From NCBI GenBank assembly GCA_900764045.1, contig CAAFMN010000005.1, positions 35,101 through 99,100 of the forward strand: 64,000 bases of DNA, given 5' to 3'. Shown here in pieces: positions 1 to 7,204 of this stretch (the stretch's first letter is position 1; each line of letters opens with the position of its first letter). The translations under genes and the position numbers were made by a program. This stretch comes from Clostridia bacterium (GTDB lineage: Bacteria; Bacillota; Clostridia; Lachnospirales; Bianqueaceae). Below the pieces are notes generated by a model. That model was not told where the DNA came from. It ran no database searches and worked only from the letters and a program-made list of their open reading frames with translations.

Positions 1-313
1 GCGGACGCTCTACACCATACGTATACGCCTTGGGGTCTGTGATCTGATAGAACACAACCGTATCAATCTGGATCGTCGCGTTATCCTTAGTGATTACGGG
101 CTGCGGCGGGAAGTCCGCGACCTGTTCCTTCATGTTGACCTTCATCGTAACTTCATCGATAAACGGAACCTTCCAGTGGAAACCGGTTCCCCATGTCGTA
201 CGGTAGGCGCCCAGCCGCTGAATTACATATGTACTTGCCTGCGGTACGATACGGATGTTGGCGATCAGAATCACCAGCACCAGTAAAATAATCGCTAATA
301 AGATATATCCCAT
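1..313 (-). CDS. SPFH/Band 7 (stomatin-like) membrane protein, 3'-truncated by window edge
   Basis: Only the first 104 or so codons lie in the window; the gene runs off the left edge. It starts at ATG 313 behind a GGGGGACAAGAGT ribosome site. A single N-terminal hydrophobic helix (about residues 2-19) is followed by the typical SPFH opening, with VPQASTYVIQRLGAYRTTW and later PPQPVITKDNATIQIDTVV. Proteins of this family (stomatin, prohibitin, QmcA, FloT-like) form membrane-associated oligomers that organise membrane microdomains or modulate proteases. The gene directly upstream on the same strand encodes an NfeD-like protein, the classical SPFH partner, 21 bases away, so the two are very likely cotranscribed. 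The exact subfamily cannot be set without the C-terminus. Confidence 0.9.
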   Translation of the reverse strand, partial: MGYILLAIILLVLVILIANIRIVPQASTYVIQRLGAYRTTWGTGFHWKVPFIDEVTMKVNMKEQVADFPPQPVITKDNATIQIDTVVFYQITDPKAYTYGVERP

Positions 314-334
314 ACTCTTGTCCCCCTGTCTGAT

Positions 335-787
335 TTAGATTGCTTTCTGTTCCGACTTTGCTCTCACATACAGCTTTACGCCTTCTACCCGGACCACTTC
401 GACAATGGTTCCTTCCGGGATTCTGTTGACATTCTCATCCGTTTTGGCCGACCATATCTGACCTCTGAGTTTTACCTGCCCCGTGCCTTCCAACATGTCG
501 ATCGTCTGGATGACAACGCCTTCCCTTCCGATCACCGCATCCACATTGGTCGGCTGAATCTTGGGTGTCAGGTACTTTTTAACCAGAGGCCTTGTAAAGA
601 TCAGCAGCAGTGCGGACACAGCAACGAATACAGCACACTGTACCAACTCGCCGACCCCCAGCATCGCAAGCACCCAGGCAGCCAGCGCTCCCGCGGCAAA
701 CCAGATGGATACCAGCCCCATCGTCCCAGCTTCCACAAGGATGCTCACAATCAACACTGCCAGCCAAATATAAGTCCATACCGGCAT
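335..787 (-). CDS. NfeD-like membrane protein
   Basis: A 150-residue protein of the short NfeD type. It has two to three hydrophobic segments in the first 75 residues (YIWLAVLIVSILVEAGTMGL, then further helices rich in Ala/Leu/Val) and a C-terminal OB-fold of about 70 residues (VIGREGVVIQTIDMLEGTG, then IWSAKT and IPEGTIVEVVRVEG). Known family members pair with SPFH/flotillin proteins; the OB domain is thought to mediate the partnership. The start at 787 is chosen because AGGAGGTGAG precedes that ATG; an in-frame ATG further upstream lacks such a site. It leads a two-gene operon with the SPFH gene and has its own promoter upstream. Confidence 0.88.
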   Translation of the reverse strand: MPVWTYIWLAVLIVSILVEAGTMGLVSIWFAAGALAAWVLAMLGVGELVQCAVFVAVSALLLIFTRPLVKKYLTPKIQPTNVDAVIGREGVVIQTIDMLEGTGQVKLRGQIWSAKTDENVNRIPEGTIVEVVRVEGVKLYVRAKSEQKAI

Positions 788-835
788 CTTCTCACCTCCT
801 GACTCCATAAAATACTCCAATCTGAGTTCACTTAT

Positions 836-864
836 ACCATATCATATTCTATTCGCGGAGTCAA
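836..864 (-). promoter_or_regulatory. sigma-A type promoter for the NfeD/SPFH pair
   Basis: On the minus strand TTGACT (859..864), a 17-base spacer and TATGGT (836..841) lie about 50 bases upstream of the nfeD start. Near-consensus -35; the -10 is weaker. Confidence 0.6.
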
Positions 865-903
865 CCCAATCCCGCGAGTTGGCAAAAATGCCAGCTCATG
901 AAG

Positions 904-1662
904 TCATGGCTCTACGTCCAGCACTTCTTTGATATTGTCACGAAATCCACGGCTGACCGGAAGCGGCTGCGAACAGTTAAACAGCCAAATAGTCGCCTCC
1001 CGTCCTTCGTTTTCCACTCTCTGAATCTGGTCGATATTCACCAGGATGGTCCGGTGAATCCTGCGCAGCCGATCAATCCCATAGACTTCCAGCTGCTGAA
1101 GGATCTCGTCGAATATTCCTCGTTCCGCGCGAACCTCCTCTACCTTTCCGGAAATCCGCATAATGGTAAGCACACCTTTTAACAGCTGAATACACGCGAT
1201 CTCATTAACATTATACCGACAGACCACGTTTCCGATCTTAAATTGAATATTCTGTGCCTGATCATACTTTCTCTTCAGATATTCCGGTATTCCTAACGCC
1301 TCTCCCACCGAAGAAACAAGCTCTGCCTCACTATAGGGCTTTACCAGGAAGTCATAGCTGCAGATTCTCTGTAGGACCCTCCCGCGCAAATGTCTGTGGT
1401 TGCTGATAAATATAATCGGCGTATTCAAATAGATCCGTGTCTGCCGGATCTGCTCCGCCAGATGAATTCCTGTAATCCCTGTGCCTTCGATCTCAATATC
1501 CAGTAAAAACAGACTATACCGATTGGCGCGTATACACTCAATCGCTTCCTGCGGCGTCCGGCATACATCCAGCGGATGTTCCGGAAAACTTTTCTCCAGA
1601 ATAGCCCGCATCCTGGCGCATTCTGTTTCTTCATCGTCCAGATACAGAATTCGGTTCTCCAC
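904..1662 (-). CDS. LytTR-family response regulator (AgrA/ComE-like)
   Basis: A 252-residue two-component regulator. Residues 1-125 form a receiver domain: acidic pair DDEE near residue 9, phosphoacceptor Asp in SLFLLDIEIEG (about D55), and Lys in YDFLVKPYSE. Residues about 145-245 form a LytTR DNA-binding domain (RLRRIHRTILVNIDQIQRVE, then LPVSRGFRDNI). Such regulators act with peptide-sensing HPK10 kinases, and the gene overlaps the 3' end of exactly such a kinase by about 30 bases. The start is taken as GTG 1662 because AGGAGG lies 9 bases upstream; a longer frame to 1683 lacks a site. It is the last gene of the cysE-sigH operon. Its target genes are unknown. Confidence 0.88.
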   Translation of the reverse strand: MENRILYLDDEETECARMRAILEKSFPEHPLDVCRTPQEAIECIRANRYSLFLLDIEIEGTGITGIHLAEQIRQTRIYLNTPIIFISNHRHLRGRVLQRICSYDFLVKPYSEAELVSSVGEALGIPEYLKRKYDQAQNIQFKIGNVVCRYNVNEIACIQLLKGVLTIMRISGKVEEVRAERGIFDEILQQLEVYGIDRLRRIHRTILVNIDQIQRVENEGREATIWLFNCSQPLPVSRGFRDNIKEVLDVEP

Positions 1663-2986
1663 TCCCCGGCACCTCCTGTACAAAGCTTACTTCTACCCGA
1701 AAGACTCCGTCCTGATCCTCTAACAGCAACTCTCCGCCGCTCTTCTCCAGTACTTTGGAGACCTGATATAATCCCAGTCCCTGATGCCCCTGCTCCTGCT
1801 TGGTTGTAAAATTCTTCTCCGTCATCTTGGCGATACTGGGCATATCTCCCGGAATTGGGTTCTCGATGATCATACTCTGCTTACGCTGTCTCCCGTCCAG
1901 TACACTCTCCAAATGAACGCCGGCCCACCGGCGTTCCGGCTCCTGTTTCCGTACAGCATCCATCGCATTATCCATCAGGTTCTGAAAAACCTCAACCAGC
2001 TTGTATTCCGGCAGCGGAAAATCCGGCAGCTGTGGCGTTGCGTAGACCCGAAGGTTGATCCCTTCCCGGCGCGCCGTCTCATATTGTCCGTACAGAAGCG
2101 CCCGAAACAGGGGATGTTCTATCTGCAGCAGAATATCGTTGAGCTGATTTTCCACCGACAGATCCTTGTAATAGCTCTGTACCTCCTGACGAAGCTTCTC
2201 CATATTGTCCTGCGTCATCACAAGATCATGCAGATAATTCAGGTGTTTCCGGTAATCATGCGCCCGGGTTCTTGCGCTGTCCACATAATCCTCCATCGCG
2301 TGAATATAGCGTTCATTGGCGGCGATCTTCTGCGATTCATGGATAGCGCGGAATGCCAGCAGCGTCCCGCCAAAAAGGCAGAGCATTAAAAAATGCAGCA
2401 GCATAAACATGCCTGGAAGACGTCCCAGGTTTTCCCGTCCCGTATTTTGCAAAAACTGAGACAGAATCAGAACCGGCACGCCTAAAATGGCAATCAACAC
2501 CCAGCACAGCTGGCGATGCTCATAATACTGTGTAACCAATCCATGCTTGCGGATGATCCATTGGAGCAGCAAGACACAGCCAAACGTAGAGCCGTTGACC
2601 AACAGCACCTCCAGCAGATCCTCCCACTCGCTGGGTACAAAACACCGGAACAGCAGCTTCAGATATTCTGTTACCGCCAGCGCGAAAAGCGCATGTAAAA
2701 CCGTAAAGGAGAGCGGCAAGCCCCGAAAGCACAGAGCCATCACCACTGTCACTCCGGCAAACACAAGCAGCAGTCTTGGCTGAAGATCCCATCCGAAATA
2801 CAACGCTATGCCGCCTGCAAAAGCCAGTATAAAAAAGCTGACTGACAGCTCCGTCTCCCGTCTTCCGATGCTCAGCCGTCCTCCGAACAGAGTAAAACGA
2901 CCGTCGCGGCTGCCCGGCAGCAGCACATTCCATAATACAATTACGCTCAGAATGCTGATCAGATCCGCTGTCCACCGCACCCACAT
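1631..2986 (-). CDS. GHKL sensor histidine kinase, AgrC/HPK10-like
   Basis: A 451-residue membrane kinase. About six hydrophobic helices occupy residues 1-215. The dimerisation region carries the H-box RAHDYRKHLNYLHDL with the likely phosphorylated His near 243, as in AgrC/ComD kinases. The ATPase domain has an N-box (EVFQNLMDNAMDAV), and a G-box (GHQGLGLYQVSKVLEKSGG). AgrC-type kinases usually read a secreted peptide. No agrB or agrD-like gene is visible nearby. The gene starts 3 bases after sigH ends and shares its GGAGG site with the sigH 3' end, implying translational coupling. The cognate regulator overlaps its end. Confidence 0.88.
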   Translation of the reverse strand: MWVRWTADLISILSVIVLWNVLLPGSRDGRFTLFGGRLSIGRRETELSVSFFILAFAGGIALYFGWDLQPRLLLVFAGVTVVMALCFRGLPLSFTVLHALFALAVTEYLKLLFRCFVPSEWEDLLEVLLVNGSTFGCVLLLQWIIRKHGLVTQYYEHRQLCWVLIAILGVPVLILSQFLQNTGRENLGRLPGMFMLLHFLMLCLFGGTLLAFRAIHESQKIAANERYIHAMEDYVDSARTRAHDYRKHLNYLHDLVMTQDNMEKLRQEVQSYYKDLSVENQLNDILLQIEHPLFRALLYGQYETARREGINLRVYATPQLPDFPLPEYKLVEVFQNLMDNAMDAVRKQEPERRWAGVHLESVLDGRQRKQSMIIENPIPGDMPSIAKMTEKNFTTKQEQGHQGLGLYQVSKVLEKSGGELLLEDQDGVFRVEVSFVQEVPGSGEPNSVSGR

Positions 2987-2989
2987 GCC

Positions 2990-3643
2990 TTATACCTCCG
3001 CTGCTATCTGCTGCACCTTTTTCTTGATCCGCTGCAGCGCATTATCGATGGACTTGGGCGTCTTCCCCAGTGCTGCCGCGATCTGATGATAATCGTGTCC
3101 GTTCAGATACATGGACAGAACCTTGCGCTCGAAACGGCTGCACCGCTCATCGATGGCCTTCTGCATGGCAGCCATCTCTTCTCTTCCGATGAGCTGCTCT
3201 TCCGGTGTCGCCATTCCCGGCGCCGTAAGAATCTCCATCATCGTCGTCTCTTTTTCTTCGTCATCATTGATCGTGCGATTCAATGAAACATAGGAATTGA
3301 GCGGCCAATGCTTCATTCTTGCCGCGTTCTTGATCGCTGTCATAATCTGCCGCGTAATACACAAATCCGCAAAGCTCTTAAAGGCCACATCCTTGCTTGG
3401 CTGATATGCGATAATCGCTTTATACAGACCGATCATTCCCTCTTGAATCAAGTCCGCGCGATCCGCGCCCAACAAAAAGTACGGCCGTGTCTTGATCCGG
3501 ACCAGATCCTTGTATCTCTCCAGCAGCAGATCTACCGCTTCCGCAGCATCTCCGCCTCCGCTATGCGCAATCTCGATAAGCTCCTCATCGTCCTTCTCGG
3601 CCCATTCCGGATGAAAAACGAATTTTTCTTCTATATTTTCCAA
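2990..3643 (-). CDS. sigH: RNA polymerase sigma-H factor (sporulation/stationary phase)
   Basis: A 217-residue sigma-70 family protein of the SigH/Spo0H group. Region 2 is seen in RADLIQEGMIGLYKAI and FKSFADLCITRQIMTAIKNA; SigH-typical KHWPLNSYVSLNRT follows; region 4 is at YHQIAAALGKTPKSIDNAL. SigH drives early sporulation genes. The start is a TTG at 3643 behind AGGGG; no better ATG exists in frame. It sits in the classical mrnC-rlmB-sigH order. What is unusual is that a two-component system follows at once, without a terminator. The length matches the family (B. subtilis 218). Confidence 0.95.
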   Translation of the reverse strand: MENIEEKFVFHPEWAEKDDEELIEIAHSGGGDAAEAVDLLLERYKDLVRIKTRPYFLLGADRADLIQEGMIGLYKAIIAYQPSKDVAFKSFADLCITRQIMTAIKNAARMKHWPLNSYVSLNRTINDDEEKETTMMEILTAPGMATPEEQLIGREEMAAMQKAIDERCSRFERKVLSMYLNGHDYHQIAAALGKTPKSIDNALQRIKKKVQQIAAEV

Positions 3644-3669
3644 ACCGATTCCCCTATCGTCTATTCCTC

Positions 3670-4416
3670 TTACTGATCTCTCTGCCTTACAATCTCATAC
3701 ATCAAAGCTCCTGCCGCAACCGATGCATTCAAGGAGTTCACATGTCCCTTCATAGGAAGCTTGACAATATAGTCGCTCTTTTCCCGTACGAGTCGGCTGA
3801 CTCCCTCATGCTCTCCACCGATCACCAGCGCGATCGGTCCCTTCAGATTCGTCTTGCTTGCTGTTTCGCCATCCATATCCGCGCAGGCAATCCACAAACC
3901 TTCTTTCTGTAATGCTTCGATCGTCTGCACCATATTGCCAACCTTGGCGACCGGTACATACTCAGCCGCGCCGGCGGCCGTTTTGGCTACAGCCGCTGTC
4001 AGCCCAACCGCATGCCGCCGACTGATCAACACGCCATGAACTCCGCAGGCATCCGCTGTACGCAAAATCGCTCCCAGGTTATGCGGATCCTGAATACTCT
4101 CCAGTATTACCAAAAACGGAGCTTCTCCCTTATCTCTTGCCGCCTGGAGAATCTCCTCCACTTCGGCATATTCATAGGCCTGCACAAGAGCCACAACACC
4201 CTGATGGTTTTCTCCTTCTGCCATCTCATCCAGCTTGGATTTGCTGACCTCTTTGATCGTGATCTTCTGCTGTCTGGCCATCGCCGCCACCTTATTCAGA
4301 GATCCTGTATAAGGCTGTCTCTGCGTATACAGACACTCAATCCCATGTTCCTTGCGAAGCGCCTCCAACACAGCGTTCCGTCCAACGATAACAGTATTTT
4401 TTACCTGTTCTTCCAT
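3670..4416 (-). CDS. rlmB: 23S rRNA (guanosine-2'-O-)-methyltransferase RlmB
   Basis: A 248-residue SPOUT-class 2'-O-methyltransferase. The N-terminal substrate-binding domain (about 1-75) opens with VIVGRNAVLEAL. The three knotted-domain motifs are visible: NLGAILRTADACGV, ALVIGGEHEGVSRLV and LPMKGHVNSLNASVAAG. In E. coli the enzyme modifies G2251 in the peptidyl transferase region; the Firmicutes family is the same but site use here is inferred. It overlaps mrnC by 16 bases and sits upstream of sigH, the standard Firmicutes arrangement. Confidence 0.93.
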   Translation of the reverse strand: MEEQVKNTVIVGRNAVLEALRKEHGIECLYTQRQPYTGSLNKVAAMARQQKITIKEVSKSKLDEMAEGENHQGVVALVQAYEYAEVEEILQAARDKGEAPFLVILESIQDPHNLGAILRTADACGVHGVLISRRHAVGLTAAVAKTAAGAAEYVPVAKVGNMVQTIEALQKEGLWIACADMDGETASKTNLKGPIALVIGGEHEGVSRLVREKSDYIVKLPMKGHVNSLNASVAAGALMYEIVRQRDQ

Positions 4417-4838
4417 GTTTCATCCTCCCCGGCGACTTCCATAGCCATGGACAGAATCTCCCATAGCCTCTCCTGCTGTTTTTGCAGATACAGACTGCCC
4501 AGCAGGGCTTCAAATCCTGTCGCCATCTTATATTCTACTATCTGCGCATGTTTCGGAATCGTATTGACCTTGGCGTTGCGGCCGCGCCGCACCGTATCGC
4601 GTTCCTCTTCGCTTAACCGTTCCCAGATTCCACGAACCATCCGGCACTGCGTCTCCGCCTTAGCGAAATGCGAAGCATGCAGATGCATCATCTTAGGAGA
4701 AACATCCTCTCCCAGAACGATTCCTGTCCGCAAAAACAGATCAAAGACCGAATCGCCTACAAAGGCCAGTGCGATCGGATTGATCAACGAAATCCTCGGC
4801 TCCTTGCCAAGCTCCGTCTCGATTGCTTCAACAAACAT
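4401..4838 (-). CDS. mrnC: Mini-ribonuclease 3 (23S rRNA maturation)
   Basis: A 145-residue RNase III-like catalytic domain without the double-stranded RNA-binding domain, which defines Mini-III. The signature region is NPIALAFVGDSVFDLFLRT, with further conserved parts RRGRNAKVNT and YKMATGFEALLGSLYL. Mini-III trims the 23S rRNA precursor. It lies 2 bases downstream of cysE; in most Firmicutes cysS would stand between these two genes, but here cysS is about 57 kb away. Confidence 0.93.
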   Translation of the reverse strand: MFVEAIETELGKEPRISLINPIALAFVGDSVFDLFLRTGIVLGEDVSPKMMHLHASHFAKAETQCRMVRGIWERLSEEERDTVRRGRNAKVNTIPKHAQIVEYKMATGFEALLGSLYLQKQQERLWEILSMAMEVAGEDETWKNR

Positions 4839-4840
4839 AG

Positions 4841-5488
4841 TTATCCTCGCTTATCTTCTTGAATTTCCTCCTGCAGACTGCGCATCTGACTACGCAGTGC
4901 ATCCATCTCCTGCTCATAGGGATCCGGAAGATGAATCTGATCCAACGTACGGCCCGGATCTTCCGCTGTGCCATGGTATTTTACCACTCTTCCCGGTACG
5001 CCGACTACGGTACAATGCGGCGGCACCTCCGACAGAACTACACTTCCCGCGCCGATTCTGGAGCATTCTCCTACCTTAAAAGAGCCCAATACCATCGCTC
5101 CGGCACTGATCAGCACTCCATTTTCTATGGTCGGATGGCGCTTTCCCTTTTCCTTGCCTGTACCTCCCAGCGTCACACCCTGATAAAGTGTCACGTCATC
5201 GCCAATCTCTGTTGTCTCACCGATCACAACACCCGCGCCATGATCGATAAACAGCCTGTGTCCGATCCTCGCCCCCGGATGAATCTCGATCCCGGTCTTG
5301 CGGCGGCACCGCTGGGATATCCACCTGGCCCAGAAATAATGCCCCTTTTGATACAGTCTGTGTGCCCTTCTATGGCTCCACTGCGCCCGAAAACTTGGAT
5401 ATAAAAATACCTCCCATTTGGTACGGATCGCCGGGTCTTTTTCCAGAATGACTGCCGATTGTTCCTTCCAGAAATCCCAGAATTTCAA
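4841..5488 (-). CDS. cysE: Serine O-acetyltransferase (cysteine synthesis)
   Basis: A 215-residue enzyme that acetylates L-serine with acetyl-CoA, first step of cysteine synthesis. The left-handed beta-helix is evident from hexapeptide repeats (IEIHPGARIGHRLFIDHGAG, IGETTEIGDDVTLYQGVTLG), with the catalytic His/Asp region IDHGAGVVIGE. The N-terminal helical domain is short, as in Gram-positive EpsC/CysE forms. A charged, coiled-coil-like tail (MDALRSQMRSLQEEIQED) extends the C-terminus. The start is TTG 5488, five bases after an AGGAGGGGG site. The leader is under 35 bases, so there is no room for a cysteine T-box. It heads the operon. Confidence 0.93.
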   Translation of the reverse strand: MKFWDFWKEQSAVILEKDPAIRTKWEVFLYPSFRAQWSHRRAHRLYQKGHYFWARWISQRCRRKTGIEIHPGARIGHRLFIDHGAGVVIGETTEIGDDVTLYQGVTLGGTGKEKGKRHPTIENGVLISAGAMVLGSFKVGECSRIGAGSVVLSEVPPHCTVVGVPGRVVKYHGTAEDPGRTLDQIHLPDPYEQEMDALRSQMRSLQEEIQEDKRG

Positions 5489-5521
5489 ACGTGCCCCCTC
5501 CTTCTTACTCTATCTTTTTGT

Positions 5522-5550
5522 ATTATATTCTATTTAATTCCAAATTGCAA
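5522..5550 (-). promoter_or_regulatory. sigma-A promoter of the cysE-mrnC-rlmB-sigH operon
   Basis: Minus-strand TTGCAA (5545..5550), 17-base spacer, TATAAT (5522..5527), about 35 bases upstream of the cysE start. Confidence 0.75.
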
Positions 5551-5571
5551 CCGCTAACTTTCAGGGACAAA

Positions 5572-5597
5572 AAACTCCTGCGTTCCCGCAGGAGTTT
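5572..5597 (-). terminator. Intrinsic terminator ending the opp operon
   Basis: A perfect stem (AAACTCCTGCG / CGCAGGAGTTT) with a 4-base loop, followed on the minus strand by a T run. It lies just after the DUF3899 gene and just upstream of the cysE promoter. Confidence 0.85.
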
Positions 5598-5601
5598 CTC
5601 A

Positions 5602-5997
5602 TTATATAACAAAATACACCACCAGGCAGATTCCGGCCATCGCCAGAAAAACCAGTCCCGTTATAAACACTTGCTTTAACCACGGCTTTCTCTCCGCATT
5701 TCGCTTGACCGTATAATCATAATACGGCATCATCTTTTCTTTGGGATGAGTAAAGCGGGAAATAAGCGTAGAAAAGCCATATCGGAAAATCGTAAAATTT
5801 CCCTTAGAAGCAATCCAGCTCAGCCCTCCTGCACCGGAAAAAAACACTCCCGGAACCGTAAAAGCATCGGTTAGAATCCCACAGACTTCCTGCACGCTTC
5901 CAGCGCTCCAGAGATCTCTGGAAGAAGCGCTAAGGAGCGCTGCCACAAGCCCCAGCGCTCCATACACCGCATATTGAATCAGAATTCTCTTTTTCAT
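5602..5997 (-). CDS. DUF3899-like small membrane protein, last gene of opp operon
   Basis: A 131-residue protein with hydrophobic helices near residues 6-24, 45-62 (GVFFSGAGGLSWIASKG) and 110-131, and a basic cytosolic stretch (VKRNAERKPW) before the last helix. The layout matches the DUF3899 family; function unknown. It starts 4 bases after oppF stops and is followed by a strong terminator, so it is the distal gene of the peptide transporter operon. Its ribosome site is weak (GAAGTAAAAGC), suggesting translation coupled to oppF. Whether it assists the transporter is inference. Confidence 0.65.
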   Translation of the reverse strand: MKKRILIQYAVYGALGLVAALLSASSRDLWSAGSVQEVCGILTDAFTVPGVFFSGAGGLSWIASKGNFTIFRYGFSTLISRFTHPKEKMMPYYDYTVKRNAERKPWLKQVFITGLVFLAMAGICLVVYFVI

Positions 5998-6001
5998 GCT
6001 T

Positions 6002-7204
6002 TTACTTCAGAATTGCCATGTACTTCTCATACTCTGCTTCATTGCACTGTACAAAATGTCCCGGCTTAACCTCCCGGAAAGAAGGCTTATCCACGGAATA
6101 ATCATGCTCTGCCAACGGATTGTACGTGATCCTCTTCCTCTGCTTTTCATAAATCGGATCCGGCAGCGGAATCGCCGAAATCAAAGATCTGGTATACGGA
6201 TGCATCGGATTGAGGAAGAGCTCATCGGAAGGCGCAAGCTCTACCATCTTGCCGTAGTACATAACACCGATTCGGTCTGAAAAATACTTTACAACCGACA
6301 GGTCATGCGCAATAAAGAGTATCGTCAAGCCGAACTGATCTCTCAGATCATTCAGTAGGTTGATTACCTGTGCCTGAATGGAAACGTCCAGCGCGGATAC
6401 CGGCTCATCCGCGATGATCATCTCCGGATTCATGATGATCGACCGCGCGATACCGATACGCTGACGCTGTCCACCGGAGAACTCATGCGGATAACGGCTT
6501 GCATGCTCACGCACCAATCCAACCAGCTCCAGCATCTCATAAACCTTTTCATCAATGACTTTCTTATTCCGCTCACCCTGAATCACAAGGCCTTCAGCAA
6601 TAATATCGCGAACCGTCATACGCGGATCCAGCGACGCGATCGGGTCCTGGAAAATCATCTGAATCTGTGTCACAAGACGTGTATTCTTCGCCTTGCGCAT
6701 CTCATTCTTATACTCCTGCGCAAGCTTATTCTTTTCCTCACCCTGAAGCTTCTCCAGCTTAGGAAGATACTCTGCCTTTACGGCCGCAACCCGTTCCTCG
6801 GCATATTCTTTGTCACAATGCTTCTGGTCATACCGTGCCTGCTGAATTGCTTTACGGTTCTCCGCGACAACCTTATCCAGCTCTTCCTTCAGCTGCTTCT
6901 TCTCTGTCTCAGTGGCATCGGCCGCCTTTTCCTTATACTCCAGCTTGGCGTCCTCAATCGCCTGCTTATATTGACTGATACCGGCCGCGATGCGGATTCC
7001 CTTAAAATACACATTTCCACCAGTAATGTCGTACAGCTTGATGATGGAACGTCCGGTTGTCGTTTTTCCGCAGCCGGACTCTCCAACCAGACCGAATACC
7101 TCACCCTTCTTAATATCAAAGCTTACATCGTCTACCGCCTTAACATCGCCAAAGTACTGGCACAGATGTTCAACCTTGAGTAAAGTCTCTTGATTATTCT
7201 GCAT
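6002..7204 (-). CDS. oppF: Oligopeptide ABC transporter ATPase OppF, with coiled-coil insertion
   Basis: A 400-residue ATPase of the Opp/Dpp F type. Walker A is GESGCGKTT (about 41-48), the Q-loop is MIFQDPIASLDPRMT (about 184), the signature is HEFSGGQRQRIG (about 240), and Walker B is MIIADEPVSALD. Between Walker A and the Q-loop there is an insertion of roughly 100 residues (about 72-175), nearly all Lys/Glu/Ala-rich helix and predicted coiled coil, which usual OppF proteins (about 310-330 residues) lack. The start at ATG 7204 is preferred over an in-frame GTG at 7213 because AAAGGAA is correctly spaced. It overlaps oppD by 11 bases. Confidence 0.9.
   Translation of the reverse strand: MQNNQETLLKVEHLCQYFGDVKAVDDVSFDIKKGEVFGLVGESGCGKTTTGRSIIKLYDITGGNVYFKGIRIAAGISQYKQAIEDAKLEYKEKAADATETEKKQLKEELDKVVAENRKAIQQARYDQKHCDKEYAEERVAAVKAEYLPKLEKLQGEEKNKLAQEYKNEMRKAKNTRLVTQIQMIFQDPIASLDPRMTVRDIIAEGLVIQGERNKKVIDEKVYEMLELVGLVREHASRYPHEFSGGQRQRIGIARSIIMNPEMIIADEPVSALDVSIQAQVINLLNDLRDQFGLTILFIAHDLSVVKYFSDRIGVMYYGKMVELAPSDELFLNPMHPYTRSLISAIPLPDPIYEKQRKRITYNPLAEHDYSVDKPSFREVKPGHFVQCNEAEYEKYMAILK

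Noticed and set aside
1..334. NfeD gene read as beginning at the first upstream ATG (820).
   Set aside because: No ribosome site precedes it, whereas AGGAGGTGAG stands before ATG 787.
886..903. Terminator-like stem TGGCA/TGCCA after the LytTR regulator.
   Set aside because: Only about five pairs and no T run; too weak to call.
5489..5601. Possible cysteine T-box leader for cysE.
   Set aside because: The promoter is only about 35 bases from the start codon, and the hairpin upstream is the opp terminator, not a T-box.
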